Shown in pieces: positions 42,815 to 52,887 of a stretch of DNA of 64,000 bases. Origin of the DNA: an uncultured Lachnospiraceae bacterium (GTDB lineage Bacteria; Bacillota; Clostridia; Lachnospirales; Lachnospiraceae); the NCBI GenBank assembly GCA_934292725.1, contig CAKQXY010000005.1:1-64000 (forward strand), read 5' to 3'. A program made the translations under genes and the position numbers. A model generated the notes under the pieces. The model had not been told where the DNA came from. It saw nothing but the letters and a program-made list of their open reading frames with translations, and searched no databases. How positions within the stretch are numbered: the first letter of the stretch is position 1; each line of letters opens with the position of its first letter.

Positions 42815-43759
42815 TTAAAATAGTGTATAATCTGGTTGAATTTTTTTGACTATTAGATTCGCACTAAGTACTAATATAAATCCAAAGACTGACTGATACA
42901 AAGTGATTGCCGATGCTGATTCAAACTGACCATTTACAATAGCTGAGCGATACACAAAAGTTGCAATTGTATCGGTTGTCTCAAGCAAAAATGGATTTAA
43001 GCTTGTCATACCCATAATCTGATCAACACTACCTGAAAGGATTCCTCCTATACTAAGTAAAAACATAATGATAATATTTGGCTTTAACAGTGGCAGTGTA
43101 ATTTTAGTAATTCGCTTCCACCTGCCTGCTCCATCTATTTCAGCTGCCTCGTATAAACTCTGATCAATTCCTGTGAGTGCACAAAAGTAAATAATAGAAC
43201 CATATCCAGCACCTTTCCAGACCGTAGTGATTATCATAATCGGCCACCAATACTTTGCATTTGAATACCACTCCACACTCTCAAGACCTAGCATATTCAA
43301 AAATCTATTAACAAGACCTGCATCCTCATCAAGTAAAGCAAGCACAACCATTCCAATAATAATCCACGATATAAAATAAGGAAAGAGCATCACAGTCTGA
43401 GTAACTTTTCGAAATCGCTTTGATCCAATCTCATTAATTGCAATTGCCAAAGCCACGTTGATAACTGTTCCAAGGATTATACTCACACCATTTATCACAA
43501 GTGTATTTCTGGTTGCTCTAAGTGCATTCTTTATATTCATGAAGAAGAATTTAAAGTTTGCTAGTCCTACAAACTCACTTCCAAAAAGTCCACCTTGATA
43601 GGTATATCGCTCAAATACGACATATAATCCTGCCATTGGTATGTAACAAAACAAAATCAGGTAAATAATTCCTGGCAACGGAATTAGATAAAAGAACCAT
43701 CTCTTTTTTAGCTCTTGTATCAATCCTTTCTTTTTTTTTGCCGCTATCTTTGTATTCAT
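42815..43759 (-). CDS. ABC sugar importer permease, LplB-like (locus 2)
   Basis: A 314-residue permease, first gene of the locus 2 operon. The N-terminus is lysine-rich; the first helix begins FYLIPLPGIIYLILF, then YVVFERYTYQGG and the EAA loop LYEAAEIDGAGRWKRITKITLP follow. The ATG at 43759 follows GAAGGAGG. The upstream 145 bases are AT-rich with a possible TACAAT -10, but no convincing promoter could be fixed. No ATPase gene is present. Confidence 0.9.
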   Translation of the reverse strand: MNTKIAAKKKKGLIQELKKRWFFYLIPLPGIIYLILFCYIPMAGLYVVFERYTYQGGLFGSEFVGLANFKFFFMNIKNALRATRNTLVINGVSIILGTVINVALAIAINEIGSKRFRKVTQTVMLFPYFISWIIIGMVVLALLDEDAGLVNRFLNMLGLESVEWYSNAKYWWPIMIITTVWKGAGYGSIIYFCALTGIDQSLYEAAEIDGAGRWKRITKITLPLLKPNIIIMFLLSIGGILSGSVDQIMGMTSLNPFLLETTDTIATFVYRSAIVNGQFESASAITLYQSVFGFILVLSANLIVKKIQPDYTLF

Positions 43760-43903
43760 TGTCCAACCTCCTTCGCTCTGATAGCAGAAGATTAGCATTT
43801 GCGCTACCTTTTTTCAACCAAAAATACTTTGAAAATCCTTCAAAAATCATGCATATTGTATTGTTTTCATATTTTTTAAGTTCATATATTTTAAGATCAA
43901 GTC

Positions 43904-43966
43904 AAAAAAAGAGCCATAGTGGTAAGAAAACGCACTAATGTGCTGCGTTTTCTGCCCCTATGGCTC
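43904..43966 (-). terminator. Strong terminator of locus 3 operon
   Basis: On the minus strand, behind the carboxylesterase stop codon, GAGCCATAG (43958-43966) and CTATGGCTC (43911-43919) enclose a second paired region (GAAAACGCA with TGCGTTTTC). The hairpin is followed by seven T residues (43904-43910). It separates loci 3 and 2. Confidence 0.92.
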
Positions 43967-44034
43967 TCTGTTAAATTTTTTGGTCAAATATAGTCAGACA
44001 ATCTTTTCTCCATTGCCGCATTCTGCGGCAGATT

Positions 44035-45534
44035 TTATTGATCTAACAAAAAGCGCATTCTTTCAGTCTCTGTACTTCCACCTGCTGCGCCATCTTTTGT
44101 AAAATTCATTTCATAGCGATCTTCATCGCAGTATGGCTTCCACTCTGGAAGCTTATTTTCATTGTAATCATTTCCATTTGGATTGCCAGTTTTAATAAAG
44201 TTGACAAAATAGCTGCTGATCTGACGCGCCAGATCATAGTGATGGCCGTCAAATGGACGCCAACATTTGGCAAGTGTCTCAAAGAAAAACCATAAATCAC
44301 ACGAGTGGAATGTGCCTGCATTGTCCCATCCTGGAATATCAGCATCAAAACGATAATAATAGCTGTTTTGATTACAGCCCTTATCTTTTCTTGATAAAAA
44401 TGCTCGCTTTACGCTGTACTCAATTCCACTGACAGGCGAAAAGCCCTCTGGTGTCTGCTTTTTATTTTCTTCAAATGACAAAAACTGATCTGCCTTATCT
44501 TTAAAAAGTTCCTCCGCCTTTTTCAAAAGCTGTTCGCCGTCCTTAGCTTCAATGTGATTTAAGAACTCATCTGATGTGTTTCCTGCCATAAGAGGCACTA
44601 AAAGGCTTCTTCCTTCAAGCATCTTTTTGTATGGGTCTTCCTTGCAGAATACACCGTCAAGCACAGTATACATGCGCGGATGATCCTTTGCAAAATCAGA
44701 ATACTTATCACGAATCTCAAATGCATCAAGTGCTCTTGCTTCCTCTAAGGTTTTTACGCCAAGAAATTCAAAAAAGTCTTTTCCGATCTGTTCTGCATTA
44801 GCTAAAGGTGTCGGCGTGCCAAAACGTATCTTTTCATAAGGACTTCCAATCATACCACTCATCACAAGCGCACCGGAAATTTTTCCTTCATTTTCTTCAC
44901 ATGCAAGCTGCGACATTACACTTGCACCGCCTGCCGACTGTCCGGCAATTGTAATCTTATTTGGATCACCTCCGAAATTAGCAATATTTCTGACAACCCA
45001 CTCAAGACCTGCCTTCTGATCAAGGCTTCCGAAATTGGACGGTGCTTCTGGCTGCTCTTTTGTCAGCTGAGGATGTGACAAAAAGCCAAATACATTCACA
45101 CGATAATTGACAGTGACAACAACAACTCCCTGTCTTGCAAGGCGCTCTCCGTCAAACTCCATCTCTCTTGTATAGCCCCATTGATAGCCGCCTCCAAAAT
45201 ACCAAACAAGAACTGGACGTCTATCATCCACGCTTTTTGCTCCTGTCCAGATATTTAAATACAGACAATCCTCATCCATAGGCACATCCTGGTCAACATG
45301 CCACTCTCTATTGTATAGAGAATCACCTATGCCTGGCGTATCCTGCACAGAAATCGGTGCAAAGCGTGCACAATCCTTTACTCCTTCCCAATTCTCACAT
45401 GGCTGAGGTGCGCGCCAGCGATTCTTCCCTGTAGGCGGTGCAGCAAACGGAACACCGCGAAAAGCTGTAATACGCGGATCGGCTGCCTCAATACCGCGCA
45501 CTAGACCATTTTCTGTTTTTGTTTGTCGAATCAT
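44035..45534 (-). CDS. Type B carboxylesterase (locus 3)
   Basis: A 499-residue alpha/beta-hydrolase. The N-terminal FRGVPFAAPPTGKNRWRAPQP and EDCLYLNIW segments are signatures. The catalytic Ser is in AGQSAGGAS and the His in FHSCDLWFFF. No signal peptide is present, so it is cytoplasmic. Within a glycosidase operon it may remove acyl groups (acetyl, feruloyl) from imported oligosaccharides. The ATG at 45534 follows GAGAGGAGA; the frame opens 57 bases upstream, overlapping the GH43 gene by one base, but without a ribosome binding site. It is the last gene of locus 3 and is followed by a strong terminator. Confidence 0.85.
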   Translation of the reverse strand: MIRQTKTENGLVRGIEAADPRITAFRGVPFAAPPTGKNRWRAPQPCENWEGVKDCARFAPISVQDTPGIGDSLYNREWHVDQDVPMDEDCLYLNIWTGAKSVDDRRPVLVWYFGGGYQWGYTREMEFDGERLARQGVVVVTVNYRVNVFGFLSHPQLTKEQPEAPSNFGSLDQKAGLEWVVRNIANFGGDPNKITIAGQSAGGASVMSQLACEENEGKISGALVMSGMIGSPYEKIRFGTPTPLANAEQIGKDFFEFLGVKTLEEARALDAFEIRDKYSDFAKDHPRMYTVLDGVFCKEDPYKKMLEGRSLLVPLMAGNTSDEFLNHIEAKDGEQLLKKAEELFKDKADQFLSFEENKKQTPEGFSPVSGIEYSVKRAFLSRKDKGCNQNSYYYRFDADIPGWDNAGTFHSCDLWFFFETLAKCWRPFDGHHYDLARQISSYFVNFIKTGNPNGNDYNENKLPEWKPYCDEDRYEMNFTKDGAAGGSTETERMRFLLDQ

Positions 45535-45590
45535 TGATCTTCTCCTCTCTAAAACGCTGTTTTGATTATAACGCTCTTTCACAGAAATCA

Positions 45591-46988
45591 TTAGTGTTCA
45601 AGATAAAAGCCCTTAAGTGAACCCTTTCCTTCTCCCTTAAATGTAAAATAAAGTGCCTGCACACCGTCTGGCATATCAACTGGTGTACTATAATGTTTCC
45701 ATACATTCGTGTACTCTACCGGAATCTGTGCCAGCACTTTGCCATCCCATGCAGTTTTTACTTCAAAGCTTCCCTTTATATAACCACGAACATCAATCGA
45801 AATTTGATGAATGTTCTTCATATCGAAATATTTAAAGCCAACTGTTGTACCATCCACAATTGCACCAAGATATGCCGGATCCTCATCACCATCTCTTCCA
45901 TCCTGCATGATTTTAGGAAAACGTTCATCTACATAAATAGAAGGTTCATTTGTAAATAAATTGCATGCCAAATATGCCGGATAATAGCCTTCTCCAACTA
46001 GTGGTCCACCATTTAATCCACATGAAGTGATCTCTGCCTGGAAAATACTTCCGTCTTCACCAAATGTCAGGCGCTCTGCGCATCCCTGTCTGCTGTACCA
46101 CGTACCGTTTGTATGTCTGTGATAGAAAATATACCAGTCATCTCCAATCTGAACCATACTTCCATGATTGTTAGCACCATATGCAGTTGGCATATCTGCC
46201 GGCTTATATGTATCAATATGAAGATCACAGTTACTTACAATCACGCCGCCATACTTAAAGCCGCCCGTAGGCTCCTTGCTCGTCGCATAGCAAAGCTCAT
46301 GCATAACCTCAGACGAATAAATAAAGTAATATGTGTCGCCTCTCTTTCTAATAGACGGAGCCTCAAAAAATGCGTGACCCTCATATGGCGTATCCTTGCT
46401 GTACTCACTTCCCGGCACAATAATTTTCGGTGCTGTCTTCACGGTCAGCATATCTTTATCAAGGATTGTCACCATCGCGCCGCTTCTCGACTTATCCCCA
46501 ATTCCGCAAAAACCTGTGTACAGATAGGTCTGATTTCCCTCTGTGATTACACCTGGATCAAACTGTGGCTCATCTGTCTCTTTTTCACCAAGACGAGTAC
46601 CATCTGGATAATGAACATATCCTAAAAATTCATATTTTCCTGCTGGTGTATCACAAACTGCAACTGATACAACCGGAAGCTTATCAAGCACGTAGAATAA
46701 ATAATATCTTCCATCTGGTCCAACTGTGACATCAGGAGCGTACAGACACATCGTTCCATCTGGATTTTCCGGATCCTGTGTTTTTTTATAAATCACGCCC
46801 TCATATCGCCAATTTCCCAGATCATCTACTGGAGCAGACCAGCATACATAGTCGCCCATGCAAAATACATATCCATTGTAAAAATCGTGCGATCCGTAAA
46901 CATACACACGTCCATTAAATACATATGGTTCTCCATCTGGAATATATTCCCATGACGGAAGATATGGATTAAATGCCTGTTTTTTCAT
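45591..46988 (-). CDS. GH43 family beta-xylosidase/arabinofuranosidase (locus 3)
   Basis: A 465-residue propeller enzyme. The expected acids are in the segments YIPDGEPYVFNG (base), LYAPDVTVGPDGRYYLFY (pKa modulator) and GHAFFEAPSIRKRGDTYYFIYS (acid). GANNHGSMVQIGDDWYIFYHRHTNG is also typical. The last ~120 residues form a CBM6-like beta domain. No signal peptide is seen. The ATG at 46988 follows AGAAAGG at a longer-than-usual distance; an in-frame start 48 bases upstream lacks one. Arabinose or xylose side groups are the expected targets, in line with the GH51 and GH31 neighbours. Confidence 0.85.
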   Translation of the reverse strand: MKKQAFNPYLPSWEYIPDGEPYVFNGRVYVYGSHDFYNGYVFCMGDYVCWSAPVDDLGNWRYEGVIYKKTQDPENPDGTMCLYAPDVTVGPDGRYYLFYVLDKLPVVSVAVCDTPAGKYEFLGYVHYPDGTRLGEKETDEPQFDPGVITEGNQTYLYTGFCGIGDKSRSGAMVTILDKDMLTVKTAPKIIVPGSEYSKDTPYEGHAFFEAPSIRKRGDTYYFIYSSEVMHELCYATSKEPTGGFKYGGVIVSNCDLHIDTYKPADMPTAYGANNHGSMVQIGDDWYIFYHRHTNGTWYSRQGCAERLTFGEDGSIFQAEITSCGLNGGPLVGEGYYPAYLACNLFTNEPSIYVDERFPKIMQDGRDGDEDPAYLGAIVDGTTVGFKYFDMKNIHQISIDVRGYIKGSFEVKTAWDGKVLAQIPVEYTNVWKHYSTPVDMPDGVQALYFTFKGEGKGSLKGFYLEH

Positions 46989-47060
46989 AAATCTAATACC
47001 AACCTTTCTTAATTTTATTTTTTCACAAAATATCACTTGGCCATGGCTTTTTTTACAAGT

Positions 47061-49442
47061 TCACTTTGAGACTTCGCCATAAGCAGAAACAACTTTTACA
47101 CGAAAACGATCCACTTCCCTGCCCTTGCTATCTCTAAGAATCTGTTCGCTCTGATTCCACATATAGGTCTCTAGCGTATACGCACCATTCTCATACGCAT
47201 ATCCATCACCGTCATCTGTATATAGCTCATAGCTGCAGTCTTTTTTGGCATACACAGTAAATGTGAGATTATCTGGCATTACTGTCTCTGCCGTACTATT
47301 CACTGGCTGCTGCATTGGCAAAATGCTTCCTTCTTTTACAAACAATGGTATACGCTCAATCGGTGCCTCTGCCTCGATCCACTGACCACCCTCATAATAC
47401 GTATTTGTCCAAAAATCATACCATCCGCAGCCTTCTGGCAAATATACATTACGAACTTTACTCGGATTTTCCTGCTTTTCTGTTCCTGTCGCACTCTTCT
47501 TATAATACATGGTTTCTGTCACAGGACATACCATCAGGCTCTCTCCAAATAAATATTGGTCTGTAATCTCAAGTGCCTTAGCATCTTTTGGAAAATCAAA
47601 GGCCAACATACGAATCATAGATGCATCATACAGCCATACCTTTCCTGCTGTCGAATATATATAAGGAAGAAGTTCATACCGAAGCTTATTTGCTCGAAGC
47701 ATAGCCTGATAAAATACACCATCTGCTCCCTTAAAATTCCACAGTTCACGTCGACAATCTGTACCATGTCCTCTAAATATAGGAAGAAAACAGCACCATT
47801 GATACCAACGCGTATATAATTCAAGATATGCCGGATCCTCGACGGTATCATCATACTCACCATCCCAATACCAGTAATCTCCTCTTTTTACAAAGAACGC
47901 ACCGATATCTGCTGTCCAGTATGGAAATCCACTAGCACAAAAATTCAGTCCCGCTGGAATCTGACGCCGAAGAGTCTCCCAACTGGCTGCAGTATCTCCT
48001 GACCACATAACAGCACCATATTTTTGCTGACCTGTCCATGCGCTTCTCGTAAGATTAAAGACACGCTTATCGCTGCCTTTTTCCTCACTTCTTTGTCCCT
48101 CATAGACAGCTCTTGCATGATACAGTGCAAAGTCATTCGTATGCTCCTCTCCAAGATAATCCCCTGCCGTCCTCTTATATTCTTCATACTGTAAAGCTGG
48201 CTCCACGCGTTCTGTATGACTCCATTCAGGTGTAAATGGCTCACTTGAATCACACCACCATGCATCTACACCATACTGATATAATCCTCGTTTTGCCTGT
48301 TCCCAATAGCATTTTCTTGCCTGCTCATTCCTTGCATCATAAATATCTGAAAATGGAAGCAGCAAATTCTTTTCTTTCATTTCTTTGTGATTTTCACACT
48401 TTGGATCCATATTCGGCCAAATTGAAATCATAAAGTGAACATCCTCATCATGAAGTGTCTGAATCATGTTTGATGGATCTGGAAAACGGCTGTGATCAAA
48501 ACTTTTTTGTCCCCACATTCCGTCCTTCCAAGAACACCAATCTAATACAATACCATCCAAACCAATACCATGCCTTCGGTATTCTTTGGCCACCTGGCAA
48601 ATTTCCTCCTGAGACTCATAGCGCTCCTGTGACTGCAGATAGCCAAATGCCCACCGCGGAAGCATTGATGCCTTTCCCGTAAGCCTTCTGTACTCACGGA
48701 CAACACCATCCATTCCGTCACCATTAATAAAATAGAAATCAAGCTGCGGTACTGCTTCAGTATACAAATATGAACCGTACTCTGTATCGCTAAAAATCAT
48801 TGTACTCGATGTATTCATTAAAATGCCATATCCAAGACTTGACACCAAAAGCGGAATTGCAATCTTTCGATTTGCCTGATGAAGATACACCTGATTACCG
48901 CGAAGATTAAGCACGCCCTCCTCATGCTGGCCAAGTCCGTACAGCGCCTCCCCCTGCTGCCACTCAAAATGCATCCTAGTATGATATAATTGCTTATCGG
49001 GCACACGAACGGCATCCTTTACAAACTGTTTCACACCATCTGCTGTCTGAATATGCGTAATCTTTCCTGCCTGCTCCATACGGTAAGACTGGAACGCCTC
49101 CATCGTTCGACTATCCCTATCTCGCTCCTTCAGCAAACGTGTGCCATCTGGTCTATAATAAGAAATGGAAGCGGTTTTCTTATTTATCTTTATCGTAAGC
49201 TTTGCAAGCCTAATAGAAATGTATTGGTCATCTTCTGCAAATGACCATTGTGCAAAGGATTCCTTCGGCAGAATCGGTTCTTTTGTATCCTTACAGTCCA
49301 CTTTCGTACAGATAATTCGCACTGCACAATCGGACATCGGTATAAATCGAATTGTACCTGCCTGTGATAGCAAGAGCAATGTATTTTTCTGTCTGATTTC
49401 TTGTATAATCTGTTCACTTACTCTTGGTTTTGCAATCAGCAT
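47061..49442 (-). CDS. GH31 family, alpha-xylosidase-like (locus 3)
   Basis: A 793-residue retaining alpha-glycosidase. The N-terminal beta domain (1 to about 240) is followed by the barrel with GIVLDWCSWKDG, the nucleophile Asp in WWCDSSEPFTPEW and the acid/base Asp in MWSGDTAASW. A C-terminal DUF5110-like beta domain follows (KKDCSYELYTDDGDGYAYENG). The WxDSSEP pattern is closer to bacterial alpha-xylosidases than to alpha-glucosidases, but specificity is inference. No signal peptide is seen. The ATG lies one base behind the GH51 stop codon with GAGGG as the ribosome binding site, so translation is coupled. Confidence 0.85.
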   Translation of the reverse strand: MLIAKPRVSEQIIQEIRQKNTLLLLSQAGTIRFIPMSDCAVRIICTKVDCKDTKEPILPKESFAQWSFAEDDQYISIRLAKLTIKINKKTASISYYRPDGTRLLKERDRDSRTMEAFQSYRMEQAGKITHIQTADGVKQFVKDAVRVPDKQLYHTRMHFEWQQGEALYGLGQHEEGVLNLRGNQVYLHQANRKIAIPLLVSSLGYGILMNTSSTMIFSDTEYGSYLYTEAVPQLDFYFINGDGMDGVVREYRRLTGKASMLPRWAFGYLQSQERYESQEEICQVAKEYRRHGIGLDGIVLDWCSWKDGMWGQKSFDHSRFPDPSNMIQTLHDEDVHFMISIWPNMDPKCENHKEMKEKNLLLPFSDIYDARNEQARKCYWEQAKRGLYQYGVDAWWCDSSEPFTPEWSHTERVEPALQYEEYKRTAGDYLGEEHTNDFALYHARAVYEGQRSEEKGSDKRVFNLTRSAWTGQQKYGAVMWSGDTAASWETLRRQIPAGLNFCASGFPYWTADIGAFFVKRGDYWYWDGEYDDTVEDPAYLELYTRWYQWCCFLPIFRGHGTDCRRELWNFKGADGVFYQAMLRANKLRYELLPYIYSTAGKVWLYDASMIRMLAFDFPKDAKALEITDQYLFGESLMVCPVTETMYYKKSATGTEKQENPSKVRNVYLPEGCGWYDFWTNTYYEGGQWIEAEAPIERIPLFVKEGSILPMQQPVNSTAETVMPDNLTFTVYAKKDCSYELYTDDGDGYAYENGAYTLETYMWNQSEQILRDSKGREVDRFRVKVVSAYGEVSK

Positions 49443-49443
49443 C

Positions 49444-50946
49444 TCATTCCCTCACACGCACCGTCACAACTGAGCATGCCGGTACCACAAACTTCACACC
49501 GCGCTGTGTCAGCTGCACATCAAGCGGCTTCTCATATAAAACTGGTTCTTTTCCAAACTCGTTGTAATCATTTAATCCGCCGTGAAGAATAAAGCCCTCT
49601 GCCTTAGTCGGTGTCTCTTCCATCAAAACAGCTTCGATAGTCTCCTCACCTTCAAGTGATGTATTGACAAGTGTTATGGTAATTACGCCATCTTTATCCT
49701 GTGATACTGACTGCTGAATGTTATCCATCTGATACTTATCATTTCCTACCTTCTTTGTCTCAGACAGACAGCTTTCTAAAAGCTCAGCGTTCTGATGGAA
49801 ACGATACATATGGAACACATGGTAGGTCGGTGTAAGAATCATTTCTGGTCCATCTGTTAAAATGACTGACTGAAGCACGTTTACAATCTGTGCGATACAT
49901 CCCATCTTCACACGATCACAATGGCGATTGAAAATATTAAATGTAGCTCCTGCTACAAGTGCATCTCTCATTGTGCTTTGCTGGAACAAAAATCCCGGAT
50001 TTGTTCCCGGCTCTACATCATGCCAGCAGCCCCATTCATCTACCATCATACCGATTTTTTTATCTGGGTCATACTGATCCATAATTGCACCATGTCTGTA
50101 AATCAGCTCATCCATGCCGAGAGCACGATTCATTGTGTACCAGTAATCATCCTCTGAAAAGTCTGTTGCACTTCCCTTATGCAGTCCCTTTTCTGCGCCA
50201 CAGTAATAATGAACAGACAGACCATCCATCATGCCATGTACTTCTTTTGGTGCCGGTTCTGCAAAACATTCGCGAAGCACCACCTCTGTCCACTTATAAT
50301 CATCAGCATTCGCACCGCCGCAGATTTTAAAAATTGGATTCTTGCTGTCATATGTTCTGATATAAGTCTGATAGCGGCGATACAGATCAGCATAATAAGC
50401 TGGTGTCATATTTCCACCACATCCCCAGTTTTCATTTCCAACACCAAAATAGTCCACTCTCCACGGCTTTTCTCTGCCATTTTTCTTTCTGAGATCTGCC
50501 ATCGGTGACACACCATCTAATGTCATATATTCAACCCACTCGCTCATCTCACGCACACTGCCGCTTCCAACATTTCCGTTAACATATGTTTTGCAGCCAA
50601 GCTGATCGCACAGTTCAAAATATTCATGTGTTCCAAAGCTATTATCCTCAGTCACACCGCCCCAGTGGGTATTGATCATTTTCTTTCTGCTTTCCTTAGG
50701 ACCAACACCATCCATCCAGTGATACTCATCAGCAAAACAGCCGCCCGGCCAGCGAAGTACAGGAACCTTAATTTCCTTTAAAGCCTCCACCACATCTGTT
50801 CTCATACCATTTTTATTCGGGATTGGCGAATCCTCTCCCACATAAATTCCTTCATAAATACATCGGCCTAAATGCTCGCTGAAATGCCCGTAAATCTCCG
50901 GCTCAATATGACCTTTTCTATTTTTTTCGTTAATATAAAGCTTCAT
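49444..50946 (-). CDS. GH51 alpha-L-arabinofuranosidase (locus 3)
   Basis: A 500-residue enzyme of the normal cytoplasmic AbfA length. IYGHFSEHLGRCIYEGIYVG is the family start; VLRWPGGCFADEYHW follows. The acid/base Glu is in FGVGNENWGCGG and the nucleophile Glu in MMVDEWGCWHD. The C-terminal beta domain ends in the last 140 residues. The ATG at 50946 follows AAAGGAGAG. It removes terminal arabinose from arabinan or arabinoxylan oligosaccharides. Only 30 bases separate its start from a terminator-like hairpin, so its expression depends on read-through. Confidence 0.93.
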   Translation of the reverse strand: MKLYINEKNRKGHIEPEIYGHFSEHLGRCIYEGIYVGEDSPIPNKNGMRTDVVEALKEIKVPVLRWPGGCFADEYHWMDGVGPKESRKKMINTHWGGVTEDNSFGTHEYFELCDQLGCKTYVNGNVGSGSVREMSEWVEYMTLDGVSPMADLRKKNGREKPWRVDYFGVGNENWGCGGNMTPAYYADLYRRYQTYIRTYDSKNPIFKICGGANADDYKWTEVVLRECFAEPAPKEVHGMMDGLSVHYYCGAEKGLHKGSATDFSEDDYWYTMNRALGMDELIYRHGAIMDQYDPDKKIGMMVDEWGCWHDVEPGTNPGFLFQQSTMRDALVAGATFNIFNRHCDRVKMGCIAQIVNVLQSVILTDGPEMILTPTYHVFHMYRFHQNAELLESCLSETKKVGNDKYQMDNIQQSVSQDKDGVITITLVNTSLEGEETIEAVLMEETPTKAEGFILHGGLNDYNEFGKEPVLYEKPLDVQLTQRGVKFVVPACSVVTVRVRE

Positions 50947-50976
50947 AATATTTTCTCTCCTTTTCTTATAGAAAAA

Positions 50977-51006
50977 GCGGGGAATGGCAGTCTTGCCTTT
51001 CCCCGC
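50977..51006 (-). terminator. Attenuator-like terminator after binding-protein gene, locus 3
   Basis: GCGGGGAA and TTCCCCGC (8 bp), with an inner GGC/GCC pairing, are followed on the minus strand by five T residues. It lies inside the operon between the binding-protein and GH51 genes, with no room for a new promoter downstream, so it probably lets only part of the transcripts continue. Confidence 0.75.
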
Positions 51007-51107
51007 CAGATCATCCATGCTGTGTCTGTCTTTTTCTTTTCCTTTTTTCCCCTTTGACCTCAGAACACTTTACTTATACAGTACAGAACACTGACTGTCA
51101 TTTTCAT

Positions 51108-52811
51108 TTACTCTGCTACTGCTGCCTCTCTTGCATCTACTATTGCCTGATACTTATCTGTATCAAACTCAACAAGCTGGTCCCATCCAAGACCTTCAAG
51201 TGTAACACACATTTCATCCCACATCTTATCAAATTCGGCATCGTCTGATGCAAAGATTGCCTGCCAAGATGTTGCCTTGATCTGATCGCCACACTGACTT
51301 CTGATCAGCGCGATATCAGTTGTATCAATTGGAAGTACAAGGTTTACACTCGGAACAGGATTAAGCATTCCATTTTCCTCCAGATATGAAACTTCAGTTT
51401 CAGAACCAAACTTCTCACTCCACTCTTTGTTTGTTGTTGTGTTATTTTTTTCAAGGAAGGATGCCCAGTAATCACTTCCAAATGTCTCTCCTGTTTCTGG
51501 ATTCATCTCAATACTTGCAACAAGCCACTGATTTACCTGATTGTTTCCATCATTCCAGGAACCACCGCCAAGTTCTTCTGGTACCTGAGGATCATCTGCA
51601 AATCTTGTCATACCAGCATCTGTCAGTGTATATGTACCATCATCATTTACAGTATAAATAAAGCCTTCCTGACCAATATGCTGCATAGTCAGACCTTCTG
51701 GTGAGCAAAGCCAATCCATAAATTCAAGGATACGCGCCTTATCTTCATCTGACACGTTAGAACCAACTGCCCATGCACGGCCATCGCCATAGTAGGTATC
51801 TGATGCCTGATAAATATTCAGATCTTCTAGCGGAATACCACGATAATTCTGACGAGCCTCGCCCTTAGCTGGTGAATTCCAGAAACCATACTGCCAGTTG
51901 TACCAGAACAGATGAACTCTTCCCTGACGCATCTTGTCACATGCTGCATTCCAGTCCTGTGTAGCGGAATCTGGGTCAACCAGTCCCATCTGATTTGCCT
52001 TATATAAGAACTTTAACATCTTATAGTAAGCGCCGTCTTTATCAGTTAATGGTGTGATGGAATTATCTGTTCCCAGTAAAATAGAACCATTTACTTCCTG
52101 ACCATACCACTTTGTAAGCTGATTTACATTCTCAATACTTGTGTTATCCCAATCTGGCCATAAGCTCAGTGCGTATGTCTTATCTCCAGCCTCATTTGTC
52201 GGATAAGCATCCTGAATCTTCTTTAAGGTATCTAACAGATCGTCAAGATTTTTCATCTCTGGTGCGCCAACTTCTACATAATGATCCCACTCAAGTCTTG
52301 GCATTGTATATACAGTGTCTTCCTTGTACTCAGTCGGTCCATTGGAGTTCATCTCTGCCGGAATTGCATAAACGCCTTCCTTTCCGATTACTTCATTTAT
52401 CGCATCATTAAACAGACTAATCTGCTCTTCATATTTCATGAGATTCTCATAATTTGGAAGATCCTCGCTGATATCTGCGATCAGACCTACATCAACACAG
52501 TCCTGCATGTCCGCATTATCCAGAATAATAATATCACCCAGATCACCAGATGCACATCGTGTCTGATAAAGAGATGCTGCATCACCAGATACCTGTGGGG
52601 CAACGATGTTCAACTCGATGTTGAAACGATCCTTGATTTCCTTTGCGTACCATCCAGTCTGCATACCCTGATAGTTTGCTGCTACATCGTAAACTTCGAT
52701 TGTCAAGGTTTCATCATGATTCACTTCTGGTGCTGCCCACGCATTCATTGGAAGTGCACCTGCTGCCATCATCGCTGCCATTGCCATGCTTGCTACATTT
52801 TTCTTTTTCAT
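51108..52811 (-). CDS. ABC sugar importer, substrate-binding protein (locus 3)
   Basis: A 567-residue solute-binding protein. The signal peptide (MKKKNVASMAMAAMMAAGALP) ends MNAWAAPE, fitting signal peptidase I cleavage after AWA; no lipobox cysteine is present. TLTIEVYDVAANYQG begins the mature domain, and WNAACDKMRQGRVHLFWYNWQYGFW has the aromatic residues common in sugar clefts. The ATG at 52811 follows AAAGGAGG. The gene lies behind two permeases and ends before an attenuator-like hairpin. By its neighbours the ligand is an arabinose/xylose oligosaccharide. Confidence 0.88.
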   Translation of the reverse strand: MKKKNVASMAMAAMMAAGALPMNAWAAPEVNHDETLTIEVYDVAANYQGMQTGWYAKEIKDRFNIELNIVAPQVSGDAASLYQTRCASGDLGDIIILDNADMQDCVDVGLIADISEDLPNYENLMKYEEQISLFNDAINEVIGKEGVYAIPAEMNSNGPTEYKEDTVYTMPRLEWDHYVEVGAPEMKNLDDLLDTLKKIQDAYPTNEAGDKTYALSLWPDWDNTSIENVNQLTKWYGQEVNGSILLGTDNSITPLTDKDGAYYKMLKFLYKANQMGLVDPDSATQDWNAACDKMRQGRVHLFWYNWQYGFWNSPAKGEARQNYRGIPLEDLNIYQASDTYYGDGRAWAVGSNVSDEDKARILEFMDWLCSPEGLTMQHIGQEGFIYTVNDDGTYTLTDAGMTRFADDPQVPEELGGGSWNDGNNQVNQWLVASIEMNPETGETFGSDYWASFLEKNNTTTNKEWSEKFGSETEVSYLEENGMLNPVPSVNLVLPIDTTDIALIRSQCGDQIKATSWQAIFASDDAEFDKMWDEMCVTLEGLGWDQLVEFDTDKYQAIVDAREAAVAE

Positions 52812-52887
52812 AGTAAAATCCTCCTTTTTGATTTTCACTTTAATCTTTCTTTAATTTCCTATTACTTTGATTTTTCCTTTTAACCCT

